From: Lachnospiraceae bacterium
GTDB lineage: Bacteria > Bacillota > Clostridia > Lachnospirales > Lachnospiraceae
NCBI GenBank assembly: GCA_017525525.1
Contig: JAFXSQ010000017.1
Location: forward strand, 1 to 64,000
Length of the DNA stretch: 64,000 nucleotides
Direction of reading: 5' to 3'
In this document: positions 38,423 through 47,678 of the stretch, piece after piece
Numbering within the stretch: the stretch's first letter is position 1
How the letters are laid out: the number at the start of each line of letters is the position of its first letter
Notes under the pieces: model-generated
Told to the model about the DNA's origin: nothing
Seen by the model: only the letters and a program-made list of their open reading frames with translations
Databases searched by the model: none
Position numbers and translations under genes: made by a program

Positions 38423-39534
38423 TGTTTTCGAAGTTTAAGCTTAAGGACTATAATTTTACATTGCTCATACTTGTCATGATTATAATCTCCATAGGAGTTG
38501 TCTGTGTCAACAGCGCAAAGCCCGATTATCTGTACAAGCATGTGGCCGGAGCGATAACGGGATTTGTTATAATGATATTCCTGTCAACCGTTGAGTACAG
38601 CTTTATATGTAAGTTTTATGTCGTTTTCTACATAATCAATATAGTCATTTTAGGGCTTGTGCTGGTTGTCGGCGTCAATGTCAACAATGCTACAAGATGG
38701 ATGATGATCGGTGGCTCGGGAGGAATTCAGTTCCAGCCATCGGAGCTCACGAAGATACTTATGATAATCTTTGTCGCGGCCCTGCTTGACAAGTACAAGA
38801 GGTCGGAGGCAGTCAATACCTTCAGATGCCTGGCGCTTTACGCATTATCTGTCGGCTTCTGCCTTTTGATGATATTTATGGAGCCTGACCTTTCCACGAC
38901 GATATGTCTTACCATGGTAATGCTTGTAATGCTTTATGTGGCGGGCCTGAGCTACAAGATTATAGGCATAGCGCTGCTGATCCTGATACCTCTTGCCGGA
39001 AGCTTCCTGTGGTACATACAACTTCCCGATCAAAAGCTTTTACAGCCGTATCAGGTGGGACGTATCCTGCAGTTTATCTACCCGGCGCAGTATAGTGAGG
39101 ATTATTCTCAGCAGAATAATTCAATCATGGCCATCGGCTCGGGACAGCTGCTCGGAAAGGGTATAAATAATTCCTCCATAGCCAAGGTAAAGGATTCCAA
39201 CTTTATTTCGGAGCAGCAGACGGATTTTATCTTCTCTGTCATAGGTGAGGAATTAGGGTTTATCGGAAGTATAATTATTATTGCAATTATACTTGCAATA
39301 GTGTTACAATGTATCAAGATTGCGAGAAGAGCGGTAGACATGAAGGGGATGCTTATCGCAACCGGAATGGCGTGCCTTATAGGGTTTCAGTCATTTATCA
39401 ACATCGCGGTTGCAACGGGCGTGTTCCCGAACACGGGTATTCCGCTGCCGTTCATCAGCTACGGACTATCGTCGTTGCTAAGTCTCTCAATCGGGGTGGG
39501 TATGTTACTGAATATTAGTTTACACAAAGAATAA
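38422..39534 (+). CDS. rodA: Peptidoglycan glycosyltransferase RodA
   Basis: 370 residues of the SEDS family with about ten membrane helices. The start is GTG at 38422, overlapping the PBP2 stop by 1 nt. Family marks: GGSGGIQFQPSELTKI, EPDLSTTI near residue 155, and the late TGIPLPFISYGLSSLLS. It polymerises lipid II for lateral wall growth with the PBP2 encoded upstream. Confidence 0.95.
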   Translation: MFSKFKLKDYNFTLLILVMIIISIGVVCVNSAKPDYLYKHVAGAITGFVIMIFLSTVEYSFICKFYVVFYIINIVILGLVLVVGVNVNNATRWMMIGGSGGIQFQPSELTKILMIIFVAALLDKYKRSEAVNTFRCLALYALSVGFCLLMIFMEPDLSTTICLTMVMLVMLYVAGLSYKIIGIALLILIPLAGSFLWYIQLPDQKLLQPYQVGRILQFIYPAQYSEDYSQQNNSIMAIGSGQLLGKGINNSSIAKVKDSNFISEQQTDFIFSVIGEELGFIGSIIIIAIILAIVLQCIKIARRAVDMKGMLIATGMACLIGFQSFINIAVATGVFPNTGIPLPFISYGLSSLLSLSIGVGMLLNISLHKE

Positions 39535-39548
39535 CAAGGGGTTGCAAA

Positions 39549-39947
39549 ATGAATATCGGACTTATCGCAGATGCGTCAAGAAAAAAGCTTATGCAGAATT
39601 TTTGCATAGCCTACAGGGGTATCTTGTCGCACCATGAGCTTTATGCAACAGGCACTACCGGAAGGATGATTGAGGATGTGGCCAACCTTACGGTTCACAA
39701 ATTCCTCGCAGGTCATACCGGTGGTGAGCAGCAGTTGGGATCCATGATCGAGAACAACACTCTCGACCTTATGATCTTCATGAGGGATCCGCAGGAGAGA
39801 AAGGCTTACGAGCCCGATCTCTCGAATATCCTTATGTTGTGCGACACGCATAACATACCGATAGCGACAAATCTGGCCACGGCCGAGCTTCTTATCAAAG
39901 CGCTCGAGCACGGCGACCTGGACTGGAGAGAACTATTTAAACAATGA
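39549..39947 (+). CDS. mgsA: Methylglyoxal synthase homolog with altered active-site residues
   Basis: 132 residues, the length of MgsA, which turns dihydroxyacetone phosphate into methylglyoxal and phosphate. The phosphate-binding LYATGTTG is kept, as is YEPDLSNIL with the second Asp (E. coli D101). Other conserved positions differ: the family AHD near the N-terminus is ADA here (E. coli H19 and D20), GGDQQ is GGEQQ (catalytic D71), and PHxPD is AYEPD (H98). The Glu may occur in relatives, but losing the His-Asp pair is unusual. Activity is therefore uncertain. It follows rodA by 14 nt and overlaps dacA by 4 nt. Confidence 0.85.
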   Translation: MNIGLIADASRKKLMQNFCIAYRGILSHHELYATGTTGRMIEDVANLTVHKFLAGHTGGEQQLGSMIENNTLDLMIFMRDPQERKAYEPDLSNILMLCDTHNIPIATNLATAELLIKALEHGDLDWRELFKQ

Positions 39948-40936
39948 TTTACCTTAAGGACACACTGATAAAGCTTATCGGTGTGCTGTTATGCATCATA
40001 ATATTGTTTGCCGTGCATGTTAAATACGTCAGTACGGATGATAAGTATGAAGACAAGGTTTCGTTTTCGGAAGCAGCTTTGAAGGCTCAGGAGAAGGAGA
40101 CAGGTTTTTATACCTACGATTCTGAGGATACGATTGTTGCAAGGGATGATGACACAAGGAGTGTTCTTTTCCCGGATGCTCAGTATTTCTTATGTATCGA
40201 TGATACCGACGGAAGGATAATATGCGCGAAGAACGCACACAGGCGCATGTATCCCGCGAGTATGACCAAGCTTGTTACTGCGCTTGTTTGTTGTGATTAC
40301 ATAGAAAGCGGAGAGGTTTCGTTAAGTGATGAGGTTACGGTTGAAACCTATTACGACTTAAGCTATGACGGGGTTGAACCGCCATCGCTTTATCCCGGCT
40401 ACACCATATCCATGAAGGATTTGATGTACGGTCTGATGATCGGTTCGAATAATTATTACTCGCTTATCTTAGGCGAGTATCTGTGCGGCAGTCCCGAGGC
40501 CTTTGTCAATAAAATGAACGAAAAGGTATGGAGTCTCGGCGCTACTAATTCGCATTTTGAAAACCCGCACGGACTTGACGATCCGGACCACTACTCAACG
40601 GCCTATGACATGTATCTGATAATCAGGGAAGCTTCAAAGCATGAGCTTCTTAATACAATCGATGCATTCAAGGAATATGAATACAGCTATAAGGACGAGA
40701 ACGGCAATGTGATAGATGACATTACCTCGGCCACAAATCTCTTTCTTACGGACAGGGCGCAGCTCCCGGCGGGGTACACGCTCCACACATGGAAGACCGG
40801 AACCACAGACGGAGCCGGTTATGCGCTCGCAATGGTGCTTGAAAAAGACGGTCATACGTATATTACCGTCGGCGCCACCTTAGACGACAGAATAGAATTA
40901 TATGATTACATGGTAAAGGCGCTCTGTTTAGAGTAG
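39944..40936 (+). CDS. D-alanyl-D-alanine carboxypeptidase, S11 family (DacA-like)
   Basis: 330 residues with an N-terminal hydrophobic segment (about 9-28) acting as anchor or signal. The three catalytic motifs are SMTK (S106-K109), SNN (S168) and KTG in HTWKTGTTDGAG (K284). It removes the terminal D-Ala of the peptidoglycan stem. It lacks the long C-terminal beta domain of classical PBP5, as many Firmicute short forms do. It is the last gene of the mreC-to-dacA cluster, overlapping mgsA by 4 nt. Confidence 0.92.
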   Translation: MIYLKDTLIKLIGVLLCIIILFAVHVKYVSTDDKYEDKVSFSEAALKAQEKETGFYTYDSEDTIVARDDDTRSVLFPDAQYFLCIDDTDGRIICAKNAHRRMYPASMTKLVTALVCCDYIESGEVSLSDEVTVETYYDLSYDGVEPPSLYPGYTISMKDLMYGLMIGSNNYYSLILGEYLCGSPEAFVNKMNEKVWSLGATNSHFENPHGLDDPDHYSTAYDMYLIIREASKHELLNTIDAFKEYEYSYKDENGNVIDDITSATNLFLTDRAQLPAGYTLHTWKTGTTDGAGYALAMVLEKDGHTYITVGATLDDRIELYDYMVKALCLE

Positions 40937-41054
40937 ATACTATCAATAAGGATGGTTATATAATAAAAAAGCGCTTTGTCCGGAACAGACTTGGGCATGC
41001 GCTGCGAAAATGACATAAATAAAAGGCAGTTTGGTTAAAACAGGACATAAATAA

Positions 41055-42407
41055 ATGGGTAAGAAAAAAGTTGTAAGGATAAACAAAAGAATCAATTTCA
41101 ATGTAGCGGTCTTTGTGGTTTTCGCAATCCTTATCTATGCGGTTGTCAATATCATAATCACGGCGAGAAGAAAGCCGGTTACCGTATATCAGGTTTCCAA
41201 GAGCGATATCAACAACAATATTATGCTTGATGCCATCGCAATCCGCGACGAGATGCTGATCACGACGAATACCTCGGGCTATGTGTGCTATTTCCTCTCG
41301 GACGGAGAGAAGGCCGCAAAGCATTCGACGCTTTGCTCGATTGATTCCTCGGGCAAGATTTACGATGAGCTTTCGGATTCCGGCAGGTATGACGAGCTTT
41401 TGACAAAAGACGATTATACCAACATAAGGCAGCTTATCTCCATGTATAAGAACAATTATTCGGATAATACCTTCTATGAGGCGTATAATTTTAAAAAGAA
41501 CGTGGAAAGCAAGGTGCTTGAGCTGACCTCCGAGGTGCTTTTTGAGGAGGCGAAGTCCCAGGGCGTAACCCTCGGTGTGGTAAATGCTCCGGAGAGCGGC
41601 ATAATAGCTTATTATTCCGACGGCTACGAGAATTTTGATGCTTCGAATATCAATATGAGCATATTCGACAAGTCAAAGTACAAGAAGAAAAACTTTGTTT
41701 CGGGCGATGTGGTAAGCGCAGGCGAAGCAGTGATAAAGCTTATTCCGAACGAGAGCTGGAAGATATACGCGCCTCTTACCGAAGAACAGGTTTCCAAGCT
41801 TTCGGGAGATGATTATGTACGCTTCAAGATCAATAATTCAAGCTATAACATAAGCATGCCCTTCGAGGTGATAAACGGCGCGGACGGAAAGTATATCTGT
41901 ATAAGCGTCAATAAATATCTTACCAATTATTCCGGCGAGAGATTTATCAATGTTGAGCTTCTGCTTGAGGACGATACGGGTATTAAGATACCCAACTCCG
42001 CATTAGCGTTAAAGAAGGTCTACAAGATACCCAAGGATTATTTCGAGGGTGATAAGCTCGTGGTTGACTATCTCGACAACGACGGTTCAAGGCAGGAAAG
42101 GCTTGTGGATCCTACCATTTACGAGAAGGAAGAGGAAGACTATTACTACGTAAGTCCGCAGAGCTTTGAGAATACCGATGTTATAGTTAACAAAAGCAGC
42201 GGTAAAAACATAGCGCTGTCGCTTGTGGAGTATGATAACTTAGAGGGCGTGTACTCGGCCAACCGAGGCATAGCCGAGTTCAGAATGATAACCAGGAAGA
42301 AGGACCTTGACGGCTTTATTCTGATTAGGGCCAATGAGAATGTAAAGCCCTACGACAATATCGTGCTTAACGCGTCCGAGGTTGAAGAAAACCAGACGCT
42401 GTATTGA
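41055..42407 (+). CDS. HlyD-like membrane protein
   Basis: 450 residues. One membrane helix at about 15-37, then a large outer part with biotinyl-lipoyl-like halves (GYVCYFLSDGEKAAKHS and VVSAGEAVIKLIP) separated by helices, as in HlyD/MFP adaptors. No export ATPase or permease is next to it. In Lachnospiraceae such a protein is common directly before the yggS-sepF genes, so a role in the cell envelope or division is possible (inference). A possible -10 TATAAT is at 40959-40964. The RBS is weak (AGGAC). Confidence 0.75.
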   Translation: MGKKKVVRINKRINFNVAVFVVFAILIYAVVNIIITARRKPVTVYQVSKSDINNNIMLDAIAIRDEMLITTNTSGYVCYFLSDGEKAAKHSTLCSIDSSGKIYDELSDSGRYDELLTKDDYTNIRQLISMYKNNYSDNTFYEAYNFKKNVESKVLELTSEVLFEEAKSQGVTLGVVNAPESGIIAYYSDGYENFDASNINMSIFDKSKYKKKNFVSGDVVSAGEAVIKLIPNESWKIYAPLTEEQVSKLSGDDYVRFKINNSSYNISMPFEVINGADGKYICISVNKYLTNYSGERFINVELLLEDDTGIKIPNSALALKKVYKIPKDYFEGDKLVVDYLDNDGSRQERLVDPTIYEKEEEDYYYVSPQSFENTDVIVNKSSGKNIALSLVEYDNLEGVYSANRGIAEFRMITRKKDLDGFILIRANENVKPYDNIVLNASEVEENQTLY

Positions 42408-42516
42408 TAGTTTACCGGTACTGTAAAGTGGATTTTGAATAAAGTTTGTGAAAAAAGAGTCTTCGGGGCTAAAAGTCCACTGAATGACACGAAGAGTCTT
42501 AAAGGAGTGAATAATA

Positions 42517-43209
42517 ATGATATGCGATAATTACGACAATGTGCTTGAAAGGGTAAAGGCCGCGGCTGTTAAAAGCGGAAGAAATCCCGAGGATGTGACT
42601 CTGGTTGCGGTCAGCAAGACAAAACCTTTAAGCGACATAGAGGAGCTGATAAAGCACGGAGTGAACGAGTTCGGCGAGAACAAGGTTCAGGAGCTTGACG
42701 ATAAATATGAGAATGTTTCGACTCCGGTGAACTGGCACCTTATAGGACACCTTCAGACAAATAAGGTAAAGTACATAGTTGACAAGGTAAAGCTTATTCA
42801 TTCGGTAGATTCTTTAAAACTTGCGAAGATTATCGAGAAGGAGGCTGAGAAGAAGGACTGTATCTGCAGCATTCTTTTAGAGGTGAATGTAGCGCAGGAG
42901 GAGAGCAAGTTCGGCCTTGCCTGTGAAGAGGTTCTTCCTCTTGTCGAAGAGATATCGAAATTACCGCATGTAAGGGTTAAGGGACTTATGACCATAGCGC
43001 CTTTTGTGGAAAATCCCGAAGATAACCGTGTACATTTTCATAAATTGCACGAATTATTACTTGACATCAAATCAAAAAACATTGATAATGTCGATATGAA
43101 TGATCTCTCGATGGGTATGACAAACGACTACGAGGTAGCCGTTGAGGAAGGTGCGACCATAGTTCGCGTCGGCACAGCAATATTCGGAGAGAGAGATTAT
43201 AGTATATAA
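42517..43209 (+). CDS. YggS/YlmE family PLP homeostasis protein
   Basis: 230 residues, a single alanine-racemase-type barrel. The PLP lysine is in VAVSKTKP (K34); HLIGHLQTNK and the late SMGMTNDYEVAVEEGATIVRVG are family signatures. The family binds PLP and keeps its balance without a known enzymatic reaction. It starts after AAAGGAG and lies 11 nt before sepF, the order known from B. subtilis ylmE-sepF. Confidence 0.94.
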   Translation: MICDNYDNVLERVKAAAVKSGRNPEDVTLVAVSKTKPLSDIEELIKHGVNEFGENKVQELDDKYENVSTPVNWHLIGHLQTNKVKYIVDKVKLIHSVDSLKLAKIIEKEAEKKDCICSILLEVNVAQEESKFGLACEEVLPLVEEISKLPHVRVKGLMTIAPFVENPEDNRVHFHKLHELLLDIKSKNIDNVDMNDLSMGMTNDYEVAVEEGATIVRVGTAIFGERDYSI

Positions 43210-43220
43210 GGAGAGAGAGC

Positions 43221-43868
43221 ATGGGCTTTTTAGATTTTTTCAAAATTAAAGATCTTGATGATGATGACGAGTTCGAGGACGATCTGTTCGACGAAGACGA
43301 TGATGATGACGAGTACACCAGGCAGAAGAAGGCTGCCAAGAGGAATGCGGCTAAAGCGGTAGACAGCTCCGCATCAGCAGCCCCGGCTTCAAAGCCTTTT
43401 ACCTCATCGACATCAATGCCGTCCAGGAGCAGCTATTCAGCGCAGCCTCAGCAGTCGGCAGGTTCATATCAGCCGAAGCCCTCTTATTCACAGCAGCCTG
43501 CGTCGCAACCTGAGAAGAGAACCTATACATCTGCATCAAACAAGCTTGTTGATATAAACTCGAGACCGAGAAGAACCGTTCAACCGGCGGGCGAAGTATA
43601 TGTTATAAGGCCGGCTGATTTGGGAGATGCACAGACTGTTGCCGATTTCCTTAACAATGGCATGACAATCGTGATCAACATGGAAGGCATGGAATTATCT
43701 TTGGCTCAGCGTGTTATAGATATCGTGTATGGCGCAAGCTATGCAATGGGTGGGTCACTTTCACCCATTTCCAACAACATTTTCATTGCAGCGCCGAATA
43801 CAATAGAGGTTACAGGGGATTTAAGAGATGAGATATTAAGTGAGGCTGTATCACCCAGCCTCGGTTAA
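43221..43868 (+). CDS. sepF: Cell division protein SepF
   Basis: 215 residues. The N-terminus MGFLDFFKIK is the membrane-binding amphipathic helix, followed by an acidic run, then a Pro/Gln/Ser-rich linker (about 50-110) and the SepF core (about 125-210, with VADFLNNGMTIVINMEG and IDIVYGASYAMGG). It bundles FtsZ filaments and ties them to the membrane. YlmG and YlmH, usual neighbours in B. subtilis, are absent; divIVA follows directly. Confidence 0.95.
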   Translation: MGFLDFFKIKDLDDDDEFEDDLFDEDDDDDEYTRQKKAAKRNAAKAVDSSASAAPASKPFTSSTSMPSRSSYSAQPQQSAGSYQPKPSYSQQPASQPEKRTYTSASNKLVDINSRPRRTVQPAGEVYVIRPADLGDAQTVADFLNNGMTIVINMEGMELSLAQRVIDIVYGASYAMGGSLSPISNNIFIAAPNTIEVTGDLRDEILSEAVSPSLG

Positions 43869-43892
43869 GCTTAAAGCAGGGGGAAACAATAT

Positions 43893-44702
43893 ATGCTTAC
43901 ACCTATGGATATCAAGCAGAAGAACTTTCATGTGGGACTCGGTTACGACAAGAAGGATGTAACTGGCTTCTTCAATGAGGTTCAGCGCGATTATGCAAAG
44001 CTCTATAAGTCAAATGCGGAGTTAAAGGAGCAGGTAAGCGTCCTTTCGGATAAGCTTCAGTTGTATCAGTCAAAGGAAGCCGAACTCGAAAAGTCGCTTT
44101 TGCTCGCGGAGAAGGACTCTGAGGAAAAGAAATCTAAGGCAACAAACGAAGCAAAGAACATAGAGATTGATGCGAGAAACAAAGCAAAGAACATCTTGGG
44201 CGATGCCGAGCAGAGACTTGAGCAGATTAAGCTTGAGATGGAGGAGTTGAAGACTGCGTACGCAGCTTATAAGTCCAACTTTGTTACTATGTTAAAGAAG
44301 CAGTTTGAGTTTATGGAGGAGACTGATTTTGATACCAAGTCCTACATAGACGACAGGGCATTTGCCCTTCTCGCAGGCGGCGCGGCTGCGGCTGCCGCAA
44401 ATCAGCCGAGCGCCATGGATAATTCGTCCTTCGGTACGTTTAACGGCGACCCTCAGATGAGAGATCCGAACATGGGCTTAGGCGGCGGTGGTCCGAACTC
44501 AGCTTTCGGTAATGTTGCTGACAAGAACAGCACAAGCGCTGTGTATACTTCCGGACTTGCAGCCGGTGAGAATTTTGTGGATCCCTTTAATCCGAGCAAG
44601 CAGAACGGAAGGTATAATCCTTTTGACGGAACACCTCCGGTAAAGAAGGATAAGAATGCCGTGAGCAAGTTCGAGACAAAGTCCGATAAAAAGAAAAAGT
44701 AG
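43893..44702 (+). CDS. divIVA: DivIVA family protein
   Basis: 269 residues. The N-terminal PMDIKQKNFHVGLGYDKKDV is the lipid-binding DivIVA domain, followed by a coiled coil (about 30-130) and a Gly/Asn/Pro-rich C-terminal part with a lysine tail. DivIVA proteins mark curved membranes at poles and septa. It comes 24 nt after sepF, following GGGGG, and a terminator follows. Confidence 0.92.
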   Translation: MLTPMDIKQKNFHVGLGYDKKDVTGFFNEVQRDYAKLYKSNAELKEQVSVLSDKLQLYQSKEAELEKSLLLAEKDSEEKKSKATNEAKNIEIDARNKAKNILGDAEQRLEQIKLEMEELKTAYAAYKSNFVTMLKKQFEFMEETDFDTKSYIDDRAFALLAGGAAAAAANQPSAMDNSSFGTFNGDPQMRDPNMGLGGGGPNSAFGNVADKNSTSAVYTSGLAAGENFVDPFNPSKQNGRYNPFDGTPPVKKDKNAVSKFETKSDKKKK

Positions 44703-44726
44703 TATAGAGTATATCATTAAGAGAAA

Positions 44727-44764
44727 AAACAGTGTAGCACCTTTTTAGGTGCTATATTGTTTTA
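44727..44764 (+). terminator. Terminator after divIVA
   Basis: AAACAGTGTAGCACC pairs with GGTGCTATATTGTTT over 15 positions (two G-U) around a 6-nt loop and ends in TTTTA. It separates the division genes from lspA. Confidence 0.8.
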
Positions 44765-44784
44765 GGGAAAGGTTTTTAGAATAA

Positions 44785-45318
44785 ATGGAAGGTACAACCA
44801 AGACAAAGCTTTATATAATACCTGTGTTTGCAATCGCGCTGCTTACAGCCATAGATCAGCTGACCAAGTTTATCATATCCTCGGGGTATGAGATTGGTCA
44901 GTCGAAGACTGTCATTGACGGGGTGTTCAACATAACCTATGTTCAGAACGAAGGAATGGCATGGGGAGCCTTCAAGGGCGGAAGGATAATATTTATTATC
45001 GTTACTGTGCTTGTGCTCATTTTCGCATTTTATGTCTATACAAGAATAGCGGAGGAGAAGGGCTTTCTGTTCTTCCGTATTTTGCTGATATTCTTTATAT
45101 CGGGTTCTGTTGGCAACCTGATAGACCGGGCATCAAAGGGTTATGTGGTAGACTTTTTCCATTTTTGTCTGATCAACTTCCCGGTTTTCAATGTGGCGGA
45201 TGTGTATCTGACGGTTTCGCTTATATTGATGGCCATAACAGTTATATTTTTCTTTGATGACGAAAAGTTCGATAAGGCATTTTCATTTAAGAAAAAGCAG
45301 GAGACAAAAGATGAGTGA
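44785..45318 (+). CDS. lspA: Lipoprotein signal peptidase (signal peptidase II)
   Basis: 177 residues with four membrane helices. The aspartic protease pair is in GNLIDRASKGYVVDFF and FNVADVYL. It removes signal peptides of lipoproteins such as the 3035 product. The last 30 residues are a charged tail. It overlaps the rluD-type gene by 8 nt. Confidence 0.95.
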   Translation: MEGTTKTKLYIIPVFAIALLTAIDQLTKFIISSGYEIGQSKTVIDGVFNITYVQNEGMAWGAFKGGRIIFIIVTVLVLIFAFYVYTRIAEEKGFLFFRILLIFFISGSVGNLIDRASKGYVVDFFHFCLINFPVFNVADVYLTVSLILMAITVIFFFDDEKFDKAFSFKKKQETKDE

Positions 45319-46243
45319 TAACGCTGCCGAAAATGAAATCCTTATTTGCGACGAGGAACATGCCGGTTTAAGGATAGATGCGTACCTTGCCGATGCTCTT
45401 GATGGATTGACAAGGTCTTATGTGCAAAGGCTTATCAAGGCCGGACTTGTCAAGGCTTCCGACAAAGCAGTCAAACCGAGTTATAAGGTTTCGGACAGCG
45501 AGGAGATAAGTGTAAGCTTTCCCGAGCCTGAGCCTGTAGACATACTTCCGGAGGATATCCCCCTTGAAATCTTCTACGAGGATAACGACATAATAGTAGT
45601 GAACAAGCCCAAGGGAATGGTGGTTCACCCTGCGGCCGGACACATCTCGGGCACCTTAGTCAACGCCTTGATGTTCCATTGCGGAAGCTCCCTTTCCGGA
45701 ATAAACGGCGTGCTTCGTCCGGGTATAGTCCATCGCATAGATAAGGATACAACAGGCCTGCTTGTGTGCTGCAAGAACGATTCGGCTCATAATGTTATGG
45801 CTGAGAAATTCGCCGCTCACGACATTACCAGGGTTTACACCGCGATATGTCATAATCATTTTAAGGACATCGAGGGCACGGTCGACATCGGCATAGCGCG
45901 AAGCAAGGCCGACAGGAAGGTGATGGCTGTGGACCCTTCGGGCAAGAGAGCGGTAACTCATTATAAGGTTATCGCAAACCTTGGACAAAACATGTCCCTT
46001 ATCGAGTGCCGCTTGGAGACCGGACGCACCCATCAAATCAGGGTTCACATGTCCTACATAAAGCATCCGATTCTGGGAGATACGGTATACGGCCCTAAAA
46101 AAATCCCAATATCCGGAACCGAGGGCCAGACACTCCACGCCGGAGTGCTCGGGTTTGAACATCCGATAACCAAGGAGTATCTCGAGTTCAAATCCCCGCT
46201 GCCGGAATACTTTTCTAAAATAATCACTCAATTACAGAATTAA
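45311..46243 (+). CDS. rluD: RluD-type 23S rRNA pseudouridine synthase
   Basis: 310 residues from the ATG 7 nt after AGGAG; the longer frame starts inside lspA without an RBS. An N-terminal S4 domain (LRIDAYLADALDGLTRSYVQ) is followed by the catalytic HRIDKDTTGLLV (D144) and the ending GRTHQIRVHM. The lspA-rluD order is conserved in Firmicutes. A terminator follows. Confidence 0.94.
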   Translation: MSDNAAENEILICDEEHAGLRIDAYLADALDGLTRSYVQRLIKAGLVKASDKAVKPSYKVSDSEEISVSFPEPEPVDILPEDIPLEIFYEDNDIIVVNKPKGMVVHPAAGHISGTLVNALMFHCGSSLSGINGVLRPGIVHRIDKDTTGLLVCCKNDSAHNVMAEKFAAHDITRVYTAICHNHFKDIEGTVDIGIARSKADRKVMAVDPSGKRAVTHYKVIANLGQNMSLIECRLETGRTHQIRVHMSYIKHPILGDTVYGPKKIPISGTEGQTLHAGVLGFEHPITKEYLEFKSPLPEYFSKIITQLQN

Positions 46244-46251
46244 AACTGATA

Positions 46252-46300
46252 AAGATAAAAGGTAAGACAGGAAGCTTAATTCTCTGTCTTATTTTTATCC
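46252..46300 (+). terminator. Terminator after rluD
   Basis: GATAAAAGGTAAGACAG (46254-46270) pairs with CTGTCTTATTTTTATC (46284-46299), with a small bulge, and contains a T-run. Confidence 0.75.
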
Positions 46301-46310
46301 AACAAAGTAA

Positions 46311-46392
46311 GGCAACAAGTCTACACAAACCAAACTATATTCCCGGCGGTACCAGAAGGCAGCCGGGCCAATAATCCTTGTGGCTTGTTGCC
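46311..46392 (+). ncRNA. Candidate structured RNA upstream of gap
   Basis: GGCAACAAG (46311-46319) pairs with CTTGTTGCC (46384-46392), CACAA (46324-46328) with TTGTG (46378-46382) and CCCGGC (46342-46347) with GCCGGG (46362-46367). The joining strands (ACCAAACTATATT and CCAATAATCC) and the apical loop (GGTACCAGAAGGCA) are unpaired and could form a binding pocket. I do not match it to a known riboswitch. The gap promoter at 46441 lies downstream of it, so it is not in the transcript from that promoter; it could belong to an earlier start or be its own small RNA. Confidence 0.4.
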
Positions 46393-46440
46393 GTAATTAT
46401 AGCCAGTTTAAAAAAACTGTAACAATCCCGTAATTTACTC

Positions 46441-46469
46441 TTGAATTTTATGCAAAAAAAAGGTATCAT
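46441..46469 (+). promoter_or_regulatory. Promoter of gap
   Basis: TTGAAT (46441-46446), a 17-nt spacer and TATCAT (46464-46469). The leader is about 45 nt with AGGAGG before the ATG. Confidence 0.75.
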
Positions 46470-46518
46470 AGGCACATGGATTTTTCCGTAAATCTTATAT
46501 TTCAGGAGGAGTAAAAAA

Positions 46519-47556
46519 ATGGCAGTAAAGGTAGCAATCAATGGTTTCGGTCGTATCGGACGTCTTGCTTTCAGACAGATGTTCGGAGCTGAGGGATATG
46601 AGGTAGTTGCAATCAACGATCTTACAAAGCCTTCTATGCTTGCGCATCTTCTTAAGTTTGACACAGCACAGGGCGGATACTGCGGAAAGATTGGTGAAGG
46701 TCTTCACACTGTTACAGCAGATGATGAGAAAAACACTATCACAGTTGACGGTAAGGAATTAAAGATTTATGCAATGGCTAACGCAGCAGATCTTCCTTGG
46801 GGAGAGATTGGCGTAGATGTAGTTCTTGAGTGTACAGGTTTCTATTGCTCAAAGGATAAGTCACAGGCACATATCGATGCAGGCGCTAAGAAGGTAGTTA
46901 TCTCAGCTCCGGCTGGTAATGATCTTAAGACCATCGTATTCTCTGTAAACGAGAAGACTCTTACAGCTGATGATAAGATTATCTCTGCTGCTTCTTGCAC
47001 AACAAACTGCCTTGCACCTATGGCTAAGGCTCTTAACGACTATGCTCCTATTCAGAGTGGTATCATGAGCACCATCCACGCTTACACAGGTGATCAGATG
47101 ATCCTTGACGGACCTCACAGAAAGGGCGACCTCAGAAGAGCACGTGCAGGCGCTGCAAACATCGTTCCTAACTCAACAGGCGCTGCTAAGGCAATCGGTC
47201 TTGTTATTCCTGAGCTCAACGGCAAGCTTATCGGCTCTGCTCAGAGAGTTCCCGTACCGACCGGTTCTACAACAATCCTTACAGCTGTTGTTAAGAAGGC
47301 AGGAGTTACAAAGGAAGACATCAACGCAGCAATGAAGGCAGCTGCAAGCGAGTCCTTCGGCTACAATGAGGATCAGATCGTTTCTTCAGACGTTATCGGT
47401 ATGAAGTACGGTTCACTCTTCGATGCAACCCAGACCATGGTATGCCAGATCGCTGACGACCTTTATGAGGTACAGGTTGTTTCATGGTATGACAATGAGA
47501 ATTCATACACAAGCCAGATGGTTAGAACAATCAAGTACTTCGCAGAGTTAGCGTAA
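46519..47556 (+). CDS. gap: Glyceraldehyde-3-phosphate dehydrogenase
   Basis: 345 residues. The NAD-binding start has [15 protein letters not shown]; the catalytic Cys lies in [12 protein letters not shown] (C160), and the phosphate-binding GAAKAIG follows. It oxidises glyceraldehyde-3-phosphate to 1,3-bisphosphoglycerate in glycolysis. Pgk and tpiA follow in the same order. Strongly biased codons fit high expression. A CTTARYGA repeat and a hairpin lie between it and pgk. Confidence 0.98.
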   Translation: MAVKVAINGFGRIGRLAFRQMFGAEGYEVVAINDLTKPSMLAHLLKFDTAQGGYCGKIGEGLHTVTADDEKNTITVDGKELKIYAMANAADLPWGEIGVDVVLECTGFYCSKDKSQAHIDAGAKKVVISAPAGNDLKTIVFSVNEKTLTADDKIISAASCTTNCLAPMAKALNDYAPIQSGIMSTIHAYTGDQMILDGPHRKGDLRRARAGAANIVPNSTGAAKAIGLVIPELNGKLIGSAQRVPVPTGSTTILTAVVKKAGVTKEDINAAMKAAASESFGYNEDQIVSSDVIGMKYGSLFDATQTMVCQIADDLYEVQVVSWYDNENSYTSQMVRTIKYFAELA

Positions 47557-47575
47557 TTTTTTACAAGAGCTAAGT

Positions 47576-47670
47576 GAGACCTTAACGAATGCGAAGCATG
47601 AGTTTAGTTCGAACTTATGCATCGCAGACTTAATGAACACGACCTAAGGGAAGTGTGAATTTAGTCGGAG
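47576..47670 (+). repeat. CTTARYGA hairpin repeat, copy A (two units)
   Basis: Unit 1: CTTAACGA-ATGC-GAA-GCAT-GAGTTTAGTT (47581-47609). Unit 2: CTTAATGA-ACAC, 12 nt, GTGT-GAATTTAG (47629-47664). The 4-bp stems differ but stay complementary while the flanks are kept. The arrangement matches 48944-49064. Confidence 0.7.
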
Positions 47671-47678
47671 ATGCTAAA

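Noticed and set aside
41055..42407. Type I secretion or efflux adaptor
   Set aside because: There is no ABC exporter or outer partner gene beside it; the division-gene context and single helix do not support an export complex, so only HlyD-like is stated.
43221..43400. Glu/Asp-rich repeats in sepF as a sign of a broken gene
   Set aside because: The frame is continuous, the amphipathic start and core domain are intact, and acidic linkers are normal in SepF.
46311..46392. Signal recognition particle RNA or a known riboswitch
   Set aside because: The apical GGTACCAGAAGGCA loop resembles SRP RNA only in part; the required GGAA tetraloop stem with its symmetric internal loop is missing.
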